Part shown: positions 11,359 to 21,949 of the stretch, in pieces
How positions within the stretch are numbered: the first letter of the stretch is position 1
Layout: each line of letters starts with the position of its first letter
Assembly (NCBI GenBank): GCA_963681505.1
Contig: OY811979.1
Span: forward strand, 9,337,215 to 9,401,214
Direction: 5' to 3'
Source of the DNA: Eunapius fragilis
Taxonomy: Eukaryota > Porifera > Demospongiae > Spongillida > Spongillidae
Length of the DNA stretch: 64,000 nt
Translations under genes and position numbers: made by a program
The notes under the pieces: generated by a model
What the model was told of the DNA's origin: nothing
Database searches by the model: none
What the model saw: the letters and a program-made list of their open reading frames with translations, nothing else

Positions 11359-13706
11359 CAGTGTTTCCCCCAGAGCGTGGCGCTTCAATAGCGCCATGCT
11401 TATGAATAAAAGTGCTTACTAGGTGTTAAGTAAACTGGGTAGATAGGTGATAAAGATTGGTTTATGGGCAAAAAAGATTACACTTGTGGTATGCATGTAA
11501 AAGCAAGTACATGTACAAGCTAAATACTAATTCTACGATGGCGCATCTCACTCCAAATCTCAGCAGCTTTTACAAAATCAAAGTTTACTAGTTCTCCACC
11601 TTCTAAAACAATTCTCATTATTTGGCATAGAGTGGAGGTGTTTAATCTATTTCTAAGATCAGTTTTTATTCCGTTCATAGATGAAAAGCGTCTTTCACAC
11701 TCAGCTGTGCTAACTGGAATGATTAGTGCAATTGATGCAAGCCTTGATAGTTGAGGGAAGAGATCTCTGAGAGTTATGTTAAATGCCAGATCTTGTAGGA
11801 ACTTTCTCAGAGTGGTCCCCCGATAGGCTTTAAATATTGTTGCTTTCAATTTTTCCCACTCTAACCTTGCTGCAGTGGCATCAATATCAGGGTTTTCATT
11901 CTGACGGTATTTGGACTCCAAGATGGCCAACCTATCATTTCCCCATGACTGATACAATGCTGGGTCAATACTTTTATCTGGAATTTTGTTCGGGTCAAAC
12001 AATCCAAAAGCATCTATTTCATCACACTCAGGAAAGTAGCTTTCAAGCTGCTCATCCACAAACTTTGTCTGCATCATTTCAGTAAAGGAAGTTCTATCAG
12101 TGGCAGACACCTTGATGGTATGATCTGAATGAACGCATCCACTTCACCAATCACATCAGCATCACGTAATGCAGATACTTGGTGTAAAGTAAACTGCAGC
12201 CCTGGCCGTATTAGGGACTAGTCAAAATCCTCTCTTTTGGAATATTAAGCTAAGATGGCTGACGTGAGGCAAAATTTGATGAAGAAAATGACAGCAAGCA
12301 ACAAAGTAATATGTTTTTACAAATTTAGCTAGGCCTACTGCTGTTGGGCAGTGTTAGCTCACTTCGTTCTGTACCTTCATGCTCTAAACTGACAATGATT
12401 GATGGAAGTGTTCTAAGTATGGACCCTATTGCAGCATCATACGATAGCCATCAGACATCTTTTGCTTGCTTAAGCTTGATTATAGGATCATTCAGAATTT
12501 CCTGAATAGCATGAAGTCCTGCCATCCTAACTGCACTATTATGATAGAACAGAAACAATGACTGTACAGTTTTTCAAATATGGTATGTTGTCAGCTGCAT
12601 GAGCTGCAGCTAGGGCAAGTCCATGATTGATGCAATGGACTGACACAAGACGTGGCTGACGCACCTTCAGTCGCGATGCTACTCCACTCACCCTTCCTAC
12701 CATAACTGCACAGCCATCACTTCCAAATGAGTGCAGCTTGTTGATGTCAAGTCCATTTGTCTCCATAACAGCAACTATACCACCCTCAATAGTTTCTGCT
12801 GTGCCATCAGCAGTGTCACCTATATGAAGAAATGATGTTTCAATTTTCCCGGATGGGAAGATGTATTTCAATAACTAGCTGCTTCAATACAAATATGTCA
12901 GTTGATTCATCTGTCATTAGGGAAAAGAATGGACTGCACTTTAAGTTATCCAGTTTCTCACTTTCTATGACTGATGAAAGGCACTGCAAAAACTCTGCAA
13001 AAATCCTTTTACTGGTGTAAGTGGCATATCTTAGAAAGATCATTTAAGTACGAGCATCCAAGATTCTTCACCAAATTGACTAAAGATTCATATTTAGTTG
13101 TGATAGCAATGTCCTCCTTTGCCAACCAGTAGACAATCTTCAATGCACCTATGAGTGCTTCTCAATGAACCAGCGGTCCTTCTGTGCTTTGAGTCACAGC
13201 AATTTTAGAAGCTGCTGAAAGATGCACCTTTGATTTTTTTGTGTCGCTCAATGCAATCCTTGCGGAGGGACGTGCATGGTACAGTTGTCCAGATACCAGA
13301 ACTGCTGCTCTCCTGGCATTTGCATATTTCACACAGAAGTCCTGTCACGATGCCAGCTGTATCTTCAGTTGGAACTAGCCAGGGATAGTCTTCTTTCCAC
13401 GATGAACAGTACCGTATTTTATGACCTCCTTTGCGTTTTTTACGTACAGTTGAAATCTCTACTTCGCTTGACCTCGTTGCCATTGCTATAATGCCTGAGC
13501 TATTATGCTATGTTGCCTGCTTATATAGTACTAAAAACACGCTGAGGGGGGTTTTGTCGGGATATAATTAGAAACATTTAATGATGTAAGGTATATAAAT
13601 TAAAATTTACAGATGACAAAGCAACCAAGTGCTAATTAAATTCATAGCCCACACATTTATCACCTGGAATGTGCCATGCTATAGCATGGCGCTGGGGGAA
13701 ACACTG
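11359..13706 (-). mobile_element. second hAT DNA transposon, decayed
   Basis: Inverted termini CAGTGTTTCCCCCAG at 11359 and its reverse complement ending at 13706, followed inward by GCGCCATGCT-type motifs on both sides. Flanking octamers TGCATGTC and TGTGTGTT match at five of eight positions, so the target duplication is eroded or absent. The 2.35-kb length suits a complete but old hAT copy. It lies in the presumed intron between the FN3 exon and the membrane exon of the receptor-like gene. Confidence 0.8.
11520..13483 (-). pseudogene. hAT transposase remnant (ZNF862/C17orf113-like)
   Basis: Minus-strand pieces in transposase order. 13483-13205 is a basic N-terminus and zinc-binding segment (SWKEDYPWLVPTED, LCEICKCQ). 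13043-12840 and 12871-12539 are core pieces (SPFFSLMTDESTDIFV; FGSDGCAVMVGRVSGVASRL; HCINHGLALAAAHAAD). 12110-11520 is the C-terminal dimerisation region (PVSTAECERRFSSMNGIKTD, LRNRLNTSTLCQIMRI). Several frame changes separate the pieces, so no intact product is possible. It is a different subfamily from the copy at 6927-9525, with distinct termini. Confidence 0.78.
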
Positions 13707-15632
13707 TGTGTGTTCTATTTGTTGGTTCGTTTTTGCAGGCGTGCACAATGATGCTATACCTATGTGTGGTTAATGGGTAGTGCTGCACTGGAGGCATGGG
13801 GAGGGAGATATATGTTTCTGTCGGTTGAACACGGTGAATTAGACAGAAACTATGCTCCCTCCATATGTGATTGGTTGTACAGCACGTGAGGGCCTTGTCG
13901 AGCACCAAAAAAAGTGACTGCATTTGCTTTCAAATGATTGCCACATTGTAGAACTGGAGCCATTTTCATGTCATAAATAACTGGGAATGAGGCTTAATTT
14001 TTTTCTGTAAATCGGCCGTAAATGTCCCTTATTGGATGGTTCCTGCTAGGGACCAAGGTTCTGGCTTGGTTCATGCAAAAAAAATCTGAGAAAATGTAAA
14101 TTAATATCAAAATATCATTACTGGCAATGCCAAAAATAGTTTTGCAACTTTGAATTTGAACTTTTACAAGTTACCTTCAGTGGAACTATGGTGCGGGAAC
14201 TTGTGAGAACTAAGCCTGCGTGTTCGTACATTAAGCATACTGGTGAAAGTATCTACGAACTCATCAACTTGAAGAACTCTTGTTTCCAGGGTGGCTCTGT
14301 CTGTTGTTCTTCACTGCAGAAGTCTACTGTCTATCTAAGCATCCATTAACTTCTTGCAGTGAACTTAGAGAGCAAACCCACCCCTGGGCACTGGTTGCAA
14401 CTGCCAAAGTAGTACCCAACACTTGGAGGGTTACAATGCATTGCTGCAAGGTAATGGTGATAATGTATCATTGTTCCACCAGTTAACTGCTCAAGCTTAC
14501 TCCCCATTTGACATTTTGGTGCGGTGACACAGAATGTGTGCCACTAGCTCCTGCAAGAACACACTTTTTTGGCCTTAGAATAGAAAATTTGATGAATCCA
14601 ATCTTGGTGTTGTGATTCACTGTAGACCTCTCTTGTAGGTTACACGAGAGGTCTTTTTCCATCACTACCCACTACTGAAAGAATATATATTTTCCCCAGA
14701 GTGACTCTGTCTGAATAATAGAAATTCTTTACTTCTTCAGTTTTGAGAGAGGAGATAACTGGATCCCTTAGGGTTAGAGCTGCACAGTATACCCTTCTCT
14801 GCTACCAGCTTCTTTGCTTGCCTTGCTGTGTTTTGTAATACACAGAACTATTTTGCTACCTACTTTTTGGTAACACTGTCAACACCTTCATTCTATCACT
14901 CTCATGCTGGAACTTATCTTTGAGTTGCTTACCAAAGCAAAACAACCTATTGCATGTTTGTGTCTAACATGCACGTACATGTTAAGCATTTGAAGGCAGC
15001 ACAAAAAGCCCTCGAGTTATATCACATTGTTGACCAATGCATATTTGGTCTATTGGGTGCCATTGGCAGCCCAATCATAGCAGTAAGTGTACCGCTTCTG
15101 TCTCAATCAAGAGAAGACACTGCATGGTGCAAGCTTACAGTCAAGGGTGCTTAACGAGGACCTGGAAGTGTGTGTGTGTGTGTATGTGTTTGTATATGCA
15201 GCATTGTCACACCCTGTTGTAGTCCAACAATGGCAAGGATTTGAATGGTCAATACCTAAACAATGATGGCTTGTTAGCACATAGCTTATAGTTGTATAAA
15301 CTGTGGGTTCTCACTAACACAACTTTGTCATAACACCTTTTATAAAACAGCTCAATGCATATGAATCCCACTAAATTATAAATCAAGAGCTACTCATGGG
15401 GTGTATGTTATTTTGTGCTACTGTAATTCTCACACTCACATTGGGCTGAGCAGTATGGAGCAAAGCACTGGTTGAGATGCCTTTAATAAGATAAAGTAAC
15501 CATGGTGATACTGACAACATACTAACACTGGTCCCATGGTTACTAGCCCAATGTACGCATTAATACCATCTCACACACGCATTCAGAAACCCACACATAC
15601 ATAAATGCACATGCAAATACACACAGACGCAT
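13707..15632. other. intron or intergenic, no gene recognised
   Basis: No exon or repeat family could be supported. An inverted pair (AGACCTCTCTTGTAGGTTAC then ACGAGAGGTCT) lies near 14625-14655. Confidence 0.4.
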
Positions 15633-15640
15633 GCACACAC

Positions 15641-15681
<41 letters not shown>
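15633..15681 (+). repeat. (CA)n microsatellite
   Basis: About 20 uninterrupted CA units preceded by imperfect CA/CG repeats. It borders the lower half of the FN3 exon, where a splice donor would be expected on the minus strand. Confidence 0.95.
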
Positions 15682-15682
15682 C

Positions 15683-16483
15683 TCATTTCTGCACGCTAAC
15701 ACTGCTGATGTTCCTGGATCTTGCACAGTTAGTAGATTCTAAACTAACAGTGTAGCTTGCATAATCAGAAATGCCTCCAATAGTTATGGACGCAGTGCAT
15801 ATGTCCTGACACACTGTCAGACCATTACCTAAGTTGACCTGTCATATTTCCGAATTGACCGGACATAGAATAAGTTCATCAAACGCTTTGAATAAAGCTG
15901 GGCGTGCGCGTGCATATCAGTAGCAGCATGATCTTTGAACGATGAAGATCTAAGGTTTGTCGAACCCACAATGAATGCTGCGTTGAAGTTTCTTCGTCCG
16001 CACAGTTTTCCTTCAAATCGAATGCACACAGAACTCTTTAGCGATGTGACTATAGTACGATCTGATATGCTAGTATCGTATGTTAGCCACATAGATGTAT
16101 CAAGGATCTTTTTGTTGTCCAAAACCCACTTTCTAACGGTCTGAACAGTAAGACTGCGCTTTTTTGCCTCAGGTTCTACGATTTCAACCTGGGATGGGTG
16201 CTTTGCCGCCATTTCCAATAGTCCGGACATTCTTACCGCGCATGCGCAAAATTGATCTGACACTTAGCGAAATTGATCGGAAAACGTCCAATGTCCGACT
16301 GTTATCACGCGCACTGGGACGTATCAGCCATATCCCATGTTCCCACTGTGGTCGCGGAGGTGGTGTTGGTGACGATTACCTTATAACAAACGGGAGCATC
16401 CCCACCAATGGGCGGGGTCCATTTGATGGACAGCACACTTCCACGAAGAGTGGTGTTGACATTGGATGGAGGCCTGGGTTCCG
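15683..16483 (-). CDS. fibronectin type III exon split by a hAT insertion
   Basis: The minus strand opens after a CTGTAG acceptor at 16484-16485 and reads a fibronectin III domain: PRPPSNVNTT, VLSIKWTPPIGGDAPVCYKV, TVGTWDMADTS. At 16317 it is interrupted by a 524-bp hAT derivative. Beyond the element (15792-15683) the same frame resumes with ITIGGISDYASYTVSLESTN and SVSVQK, supplying the last strands of the domain. Read through the element, translation would stop three codons in. Past SVSVQK a TGA follows and no good donor is seen before the CA repeat, so the allele may be non-functional. The Ig-like exon at about 16.8 kb lies upstream on the same strand, which suggests a surface receptor. 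Confidence 0.7.
15793..16316 (-). mobile_element. short hAT derivative with 5-bp target duplication GGACG
   Basis: A 524-bp element beginning CAGTGCATATGTCC and ending GTTATCACGCGCACTG. It has TCCGACTGTTAT/ATGTCCGA subterminal motifs like those of the hAT at 6927-9525. The perfect direct repeat GGACG flanks it (15788-15792 and 16317-16321). It keeps a 5' transposase piece (see 15829-16263) but not the core, so it is non-autonomous. The exact duplication and the undamaged host frame on both sides imply a recent insertion. Confidence 0.88.
15829..16263 (-). pseudogene. N-terminal zinc-finger piece of ZNF862-like hAT transposase
   Basis: An open frame of 144 codons inside the hAT derivative: KKRSLTVQTVRKWVLDNKK, WLTYDTS, SSVCIRFEGKLCGRRNFNAA, FIVGSTNLRSSSFKDHAATD. 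This is the characteristic WL-YD...C..C...GSTNLR-S-FKDHA-TDMH start of ZNF862/C17orf113-type hAT proteins. The rest of the protein is deleted and the reading ends at the element's other end. It might still bind transposon ends, but that is speculation. Confidence 0.72.
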
Positions 16484-16565
16484 CTACAGGCCAGATAAAG
16501 AACCCTGCAGTACATGTTTCTAAACTGGACTGCGGTAGTGAATATACAAATAACTAGACCTCATA

Positions 16566-16566
16566 C

Positions 16567-16618
<52 letters not shown>
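16566..16618 (+). repeat. (CA)n microsatellite
   Basis: About 25 CA units, between the Ig-like and FN3 exons. Confidence 0.95.
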
Positions 16619-16620
<2 letters not shown>

Positions 16621-16726
16621 TGTACCCACAAGCATACCAGATACCACACACCTACACACACAACATACCTACAAGCTTTGATACATTGCAAGTAGTCCTG
16701 TAGGGGGTGGGGTTATTCTGCCCTAA

Positions 16727-16962
16727 CAGATGAGGGCCACAGAGCACCATTGAACCAGGCACTCCCTCTCCAGCACATGGGGTAGGAGAATGGAGTTTCC
16801 TGGGCAGTTAGGTGATAACCTCCACCGAGTCGTGAGATTTTACCTGTGACGTGACAGATGCAGGAGACCACTGAGCCTGGGCACACTGGCTCAGTGTTCA
16901 TGGTGCAGGACATGACAGGGGACCCAGTTGTGCTGCTGTGAAAGATGGGAGTGACGCAGTGT
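16727..16962 (-). CDS. Ig-like extracellular exon of receptor-like gene
   Basis: After a TTTCACAG acceptor (part of a CAGCAG tandem acceptor) the minus strand reads TTGSPVMSCTMNTEP, VCPGSVVSCICHVTG, then GGGYHLTAQETPFSYPMC and GSAWFNGALWPSS. The CPG-(S/D)-VV-(S/T)-C-x-C-x-VTG pattern resembles the Ig-like modules of sponge surface receptors. A possible donor (ACAG|GTAAAA) lies inside, so part could be intron. The exact 3' end is uncertain. Confidence 0.5.
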
Positions 16963-16985
16963 TCAGTCACAACACGTATAAAATT

Positions 16986-17019
16986 CCCCCCCCCCCCACC
17001 CACACACACACACACACAA
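16986..17019 (+). repeat. C-run plus (CA)n
   Basis: About 10 C, then CACCCACACACA repeats. It overlaps the polypyrimidine tract upstream of the Ig-like exon on the minus strand. Confidence 0.9.
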
Positions 17020-17455
17020 TCATTTCAATGGACTGTTTCCCCTGCCACTGCAAAATGTTGTTTGACCACTGAGTATAGCAAAATGTACATGAACGACACA
17101 CAAGTAAGTAACAGCATAACAGTCAGAGATTATAAAGTCATATGTCATCCAAGGTACAAGCCGTGTTATTTTAACCATGGAAATATCTATGGTTTAACAG
17201 GTTCTGCCCAAGATGGAAGGCTCACTAATTAGATTAACTCCAAGCAGTATTCAGGACAAAGCGATGGGAATCAGCTCATCAGACTACCTCCCACAAAGTA
17301 GATAAATAAATAGAGTAGGTTTAATTATAGATGGTTACATAAGTGAATAAGATCATATACATTAGATAATGAGTTTATATCAAAATCAGTTGTAAAAATA
17401 ATAATTATAACTTTATCACCAATGCACAATAAAACTTGTATATAACCTACATGTA
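17020..17455. other. no gene recognised
   Basis: AT-rich spacer; nothing supported. Confidence 0.45.
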
Positions 17456-17580
17456 TGAGGCAGCAAAAAGGGGCATCGTGCATATCATAAATATTTTCCA
17501 GGAAGGAGCATCAAAGTTTGTCGCGTGGAATTATGCATAATCAAAAATTCAAGCCACTGTAAGTCTGTAACTCCACAGAC
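17456..17580 (+). repeat. dispersed repeat A, copy 1
   Basis: Shares GAGGCAGC-AAAAGGG, then CCAGGAAGGAGCATCAAAGTTT, TATGCATAAT and GCCACTGTAA with 28856-28985. A shorter piece lies at 38699-38730. No termini identified. Confidence 0.6.
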
Positions 17581-17625
17581 TAATTTTCAGTGTGTAAGTA
17601 AAGAAAATAGCTGTCTCTTATAATT

Positions 17626-18600
17626 GGTGGTATTGGGGTTCGTAGAGCTTCTCAGCTTGCACCGTCTGCCTTCTTGGCCTCCGCTGCTGGTTCCTACAAC
17701 CTCATCAACCAAATTTTGCCTGCCCAGTTTTCTGACATTCCATACACAGCTGTTGATGCTGCTGTTACTCAGTGGAGAGAGGGTCACAACTATCCACCTC
17801 CTGTCTCTCCTTCATCTTCCAGACAAAAGGCATGGGACCTCCCTCATGTGGAAGAGACATATGATCAGCTCCTGCATGGTGCCTCTGACTGCAGGTCTCG
17901 TGCCAGGTTACTGGCTGCAGCCACTAAAGAGTCTGGGGCCTGGTTGCATGCCCTCCCTGTCTCTTCCCTAGGCCTGCGAATGGATGATCACACAACCAGG
18001 ATAGCTGTTGGTCTTCGTCTGGGTACGCCACTTTGTCAACCCCACATCTGCCACCACTGTGGAGGTCATGTTGATGCCCTCGCTACTCATGGGCTCAGCT
18101 GCATTAAAAGTCAGGGTCGTTTTTCAAGGCATGTTGCTATCAATGCCATTATACATAGGTCACTGGCAGCAATAAACGTACCATCAACACTTGAGCCCAT
18201 TGGCCTATGCAGATCAGATGGCAAGCGACCTGATGGTTGTTCCATTGCCCCATGGAAGTCTGGCCAGTGTCTTGTTTGGGACTTTACTTGTGTGGACACC
18301 TTTGCAGCCTCATACATGTCTGATGCCACAAGGGAAGCTAGAGCTGTAGCCACAGCTGCTGAAGCCAGGAAGAAGGAGAAGTATGCTCTGCTGTCCAAAT
18401 CTCACCATTTTGTCCCAGTAGCAATAGAGACCTCAGGTGCCCTTGGCCCTGATGCTCTCAGTTTGCTCACGGATATCAGCAGGCGTCAGCAGAGCATCAC
18501 TCATGACCACCAGTCTCTCCCTTTCCTTCTGCAAAGAGTGTCCATTGCACTCCAGCAGGGCAATGCTGCCTCTGTAATGGGCACCACAAGTAGTGTGTAA
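17626..18600 (+). pseudogene. 3' end of a LINE: post-RT region with CCHC and PD-(D/E)XK-like domain
   Basis: A 324-codon open frame (GGIGVRRASQLAPSAFLASA at the start) truncated at 5'. It reads a zinc-binding CHHCGGHVDALATHGLSC and GRFSRHVAINAI, then KRPDGCSIAPWKSGQ and LVWDFTCVDT. The C-C-H-C, RH-IN and PD...D arrangement resembles the restriction-like endonuclease that follows the reverse transcriptase in R2-type non-LTR elements. The protein ends FLLQRVSIALQQGNAASVMG. A short A-run follows about 110 bp after the stop. The reverse transcriptase is missing, as in a 5'-truncated insertion. The exact LINE clade is not determined. Confidence 0.68.
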
Positions 18601-19202
18601 TTTATATAGAGTGTGTAATTAATATAGTGCATGCCTCTGTAATGTATTAGATTTACATTGATGTTACTATGGTTGTACACTTCCGCATATCTTTGTACAC
18701 TTCTTATAATTAAAAAATCTGCGCTTTTTGCTACCTCGATCCCATATGGACATGTATGTAAATGGTTTCAAAGTTCTGTTCAGTGAATCACTGGGGATAT
18801 AAAACAATTTCACCACGGTAATACATATCTACTTCTTTAATTTGAAAATCAGCGATTGTATTAGGGATGGCCAAGAGAAGGTTACTCTTGGTTGCCCCCG
18901 TCCACTGATCTCAATAATTATCGATCGAATGAAGTCGCAAAACTACAACTGCATGTACAGTAGCGGTCAGAATAAAGTTTCCGTAACGTGCAGTTTCACG
19001 TAAACGGCGTCGTGCAATTATAGAAACCGCGCGGTATTAGAACGGCGTTTTAATTAGTTCTTAAACCGTTGAACGCCCGTTACGTTATTGTATGCGCACG
19101 CACACACGTGGCGTATATTTCAACGGCGTTACATTTGACGTGTGATCGTAACAGCGTTGATATTTACGCTCGAGAACGGTTTTTGATTATTGACGCATCA
19201 AG

Positions 19203-21841
19203 ATGAACCCAACCAGCCTTAGGAGATCGCTGAAGATAATTCAATCCGGTAAGAGAAAAAGGATTGTCTACCGATGTTTTAATATACCCACCTGTCACCA
19301 TGTATAGACAATTACTATTTAGTTCACTGGCCAGATGAAGAGTCGGTGTCAGTAGTATCTGGAGACACGTTGTCGTCCGATAAGATCGGTGAGAACTGTA
19401 AGGTGAAGGTGCACAGAAAGGAGTATGTTGGAAAGATTTTGGCAAAAGGTAAGCAAGCGCATATATGCACAAGCACACGCACGTGCATCTAACCTAGCGT
19501 ACAGTGTATGTTACGATAGAAATGTATATCTGCGAGGTGACAAGATGCATTGCTGTTACTAAATAGCGTAACCAAGGAAACATCTGATAGTTAAACCACA
19601 GTTTACATAAGCCTACCGCATTTGATTCTATTGCTACAGTCTACCCTCGATAGTGTCCGCTTCGATACAGTCCATCCGCGATAATGTCCGCTATTTTTCT
19701 TGCCAACTACTAACCCTTCGTAAGCTAAACTTCGCATCGCTACTATCCGTTTGTCCTACAGTCCGCTAGTTTGGGGGTTCCCGTAGCCCGGACTATATCG
19801 AGGGTAGACTGTATTAGAAAAAACGGGCATGTTGAAATTTGTCACTCATACATGTATATAGGTACCAAGGATGAGATGGCAGCTCTTGAGGAAGGCTTTA
19901 TTGATGGTACCTACACACCTTTTGAGAAGGTGCAAGAGAAGGATGTACAGAAGATGGAAGAGCAGTCAGTGCAAAGAAAGAGGGATGATAATAGAGGGAA
20001 AAAGAGTAAGGATGTAAATGATGAGAAGGTGCAAGAGGAGGATTTAGAGAAGATGGAAGAGCAGTCAGTACAAAGAAAGAGGGATGATAATAGAGGGGAA
20101 AAGAATAAGGATGCAAATGATGAGAAGGTGCAAGAGGAGGATGTAGAGAAGATGGAAGAGCAGTCACCACCAAAAAGAGTAAAGAAATTTAAAGCAAATG
20201 AAGGAAAGGGCAGCAAGAAGGGTAGTGATGCTATCAAAAAGAAGCCTAGGAAACCTGCTGCTGTGGGAAAAATCCTGCAAATTGCTTTACATGAAAAAGG
20301 TAAGACTAATTTGCTAAAAATGAATGTTAGTTTATAGTTCTAATCTACCATCCACAGCAGCGGTGACAGGTGCAGGAGGTATGTAACATTTAGGGTTCTA
20401 TACTTTATAATGTACATGTACATTTATACCCAAAAGGCTCTGCGATTAGCAAACATGCTACAGGCACTGTTTCCAAACCTAATGGTGTTACATATACATC
20501 AGCTGGAGGTAAGCAGTATGGCAAGAAAATCTTGATTTACATGTATAAACATTACTTTACTATTTTTGTATTTAGACGGTGAACAATTATCCTCATCACT
20601 CTCATCATACTCATCTGATTCTGACATTTCATTACCTGGTAGGTGCTTTTGTTGCACAATCACTACCTTGTAGCAAACACAACATTTCAGGTTTACAGGA
20701 CCGCATATTGCTGCAAGCAACTGTTCAAGATCTTCAGTGTCGTCTTACCAAAGTGGAGCAACTAATTGACAACTTAGTGAAAAGATTAACTGCACTCGAA
20801 CAAGTATCTGTTCAAACAACAAGGCACATTCTCACACCATCCAGATTTGCCCCTCGACTGTTGGCTGCACCTCACTATTCAACATCCATTACTGAAGCTC
20901 CTACGCTGTCTGAATCACCAGTATCCACTTCTGCACCATTCGAGCTGGCACTGGGCAGTACTTTATCACCTCAGTCACCAGTGTCTTTTGTTCCACCTCA
21001 ACCAGCACTGGGCACTTCTATGCCATCTCACACTTCTGTACCATCTCAGTCACCAGTGTCTTTTGTTCCACCTCAACCAGCACTGGGCACTTCTATGCCA
21101 TCTCACACTTCTGTACCATCTCAGTCACCAGTGTCTTTTGTTCCATCTCAACCAGCACTAGGCAGTTCTATACCATCTCAGTCACCAATGTCTTCTGTTC
21201 CACCCCAACCAGCACTGGGCATTTCAATACCATCTTACACTTCTGTACCATCTCAGTCACCAATGTCGTCTGTTCCACCTCAACCAGCACTGAGCAGTTC
21301 TATACCACCTTACACTTCTGTACCATCTCAGTCACCAATGTCTTTTGCTCCACCTCAACTAGCAATGGGCACTTCTATTCCATCTCAGTCACCAATGTCT
21401 TCCTCCATACTGGCCCAACTGGCCCTGGGTGGTAGTGCATCATCTCAGTCCTCCTCTGTACAACCACCTCAAGGGACAGCAGAGGGCAGTGATGTGCCTC
21501 CTGGACAACCTCTACCCTCATCTGCTATACAGAAAGAGCGCCTATCTTCTGTGGAGGTAGTACTAATTAAAAATTCTAAGCTTAAAGGTGAAGGAAAGGC
21601 ACCTACTTTAGCCCAAAAGTTAGCAAGAGAAGCTATATTTGGAGATGACGTTATGATACGATGCACACCTTTTGGAACTGGTACTCTGCATGCACTACCT
21701 GTTAGGGAACTTCAATATTTAAAGGATATCATGTTTCAACAGCTTCCACAATATTGGAATAACACTGTTGGCTTTGAAGATCTTTGGAAAAAGTGTATGG
21801 AAGCTGTCCAACAAAGTTGCAAACGTTTAAGGCCAAAGTGA
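19203..21841 (+). CDS. BEN-domain protein, seven exons, inside the Tc1-type element
   Basis: Exons 19203-19248, 19308-19448, 19862-20299, 20358-20378, 20437-20508, 20576-20638 and 20691-21841 join in frame (643 residues). All six introns are phase 1 with GT..AG ends. The N-terminus reads MNPTSLRRSLKIIQS, then NYYLVHWPDEESVSVVSGD and KVHRKEYVGKILAKG, a compact beta-rich module. Exon 3 holds acidic/basic repeats of about 40 residues (KVQEEDVEKMEEQS), then lysine-rich sequence. Exon 7 starts with a probable coiled coil (VQDLQCRLTKVEQLIDNLVK), then Pro/Ser repeats (SQSPVSFVPPQPALG) to about residue 530. The C-terminal BEN domain (about 546-643) contains APTLAQKLAREAIFGDD and LKDIMFQQLPQYW. BEN domains bind DNA and act in chromatin. 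A role in transposition or silencing is inference. No disabling change was seen. Confidence 0.85.
19637..19811. mobile_element. pogo/Tigger-like MITE in intron 2 of the BEN gene
   Basis: A 175-bp element with inverted ends CAGTCTACCCTCGATA-GTCCG and reverse complement, flanked by TA (19635-19636, 19812-19813). Start CAGT, TA duplication and short length fit a non-autonomous pogo-type element. It inserted into the intron without touching the splice sites. Confidence 0.8.
20358..20378 (+). other. 21-nt micro-exon with NAGNAG acceptor
   Basis: Exon 4 of the BEN gene is only 21 nt, between CCACAG and a GTATGT donor. It begins CAG, so the acceptor reads CAGCAG and splicing could use either AG. 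That would make exons of 21 or 18 nt, both in frame and differing by one residue. Confidence 0.6.
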
Positions 21842-21949
21842 GACCGCGTTTTCATGGTGTAGTGATTCTGTCTGTAGTTTTTTGCAATGTGTATATGTAG
21901 CAGTTAGTGAAGTTAGCATGCATGTTAAATACACCTAGTGACAAGCCCC

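Noticed and set aside
19771-19861. ATG at 19771 as start of the acidic-repeat protein
   Set aside because: It lies within the intron-2 MITE; the exon begins at the acceptor at 19861 and joins upstream exons in frame.
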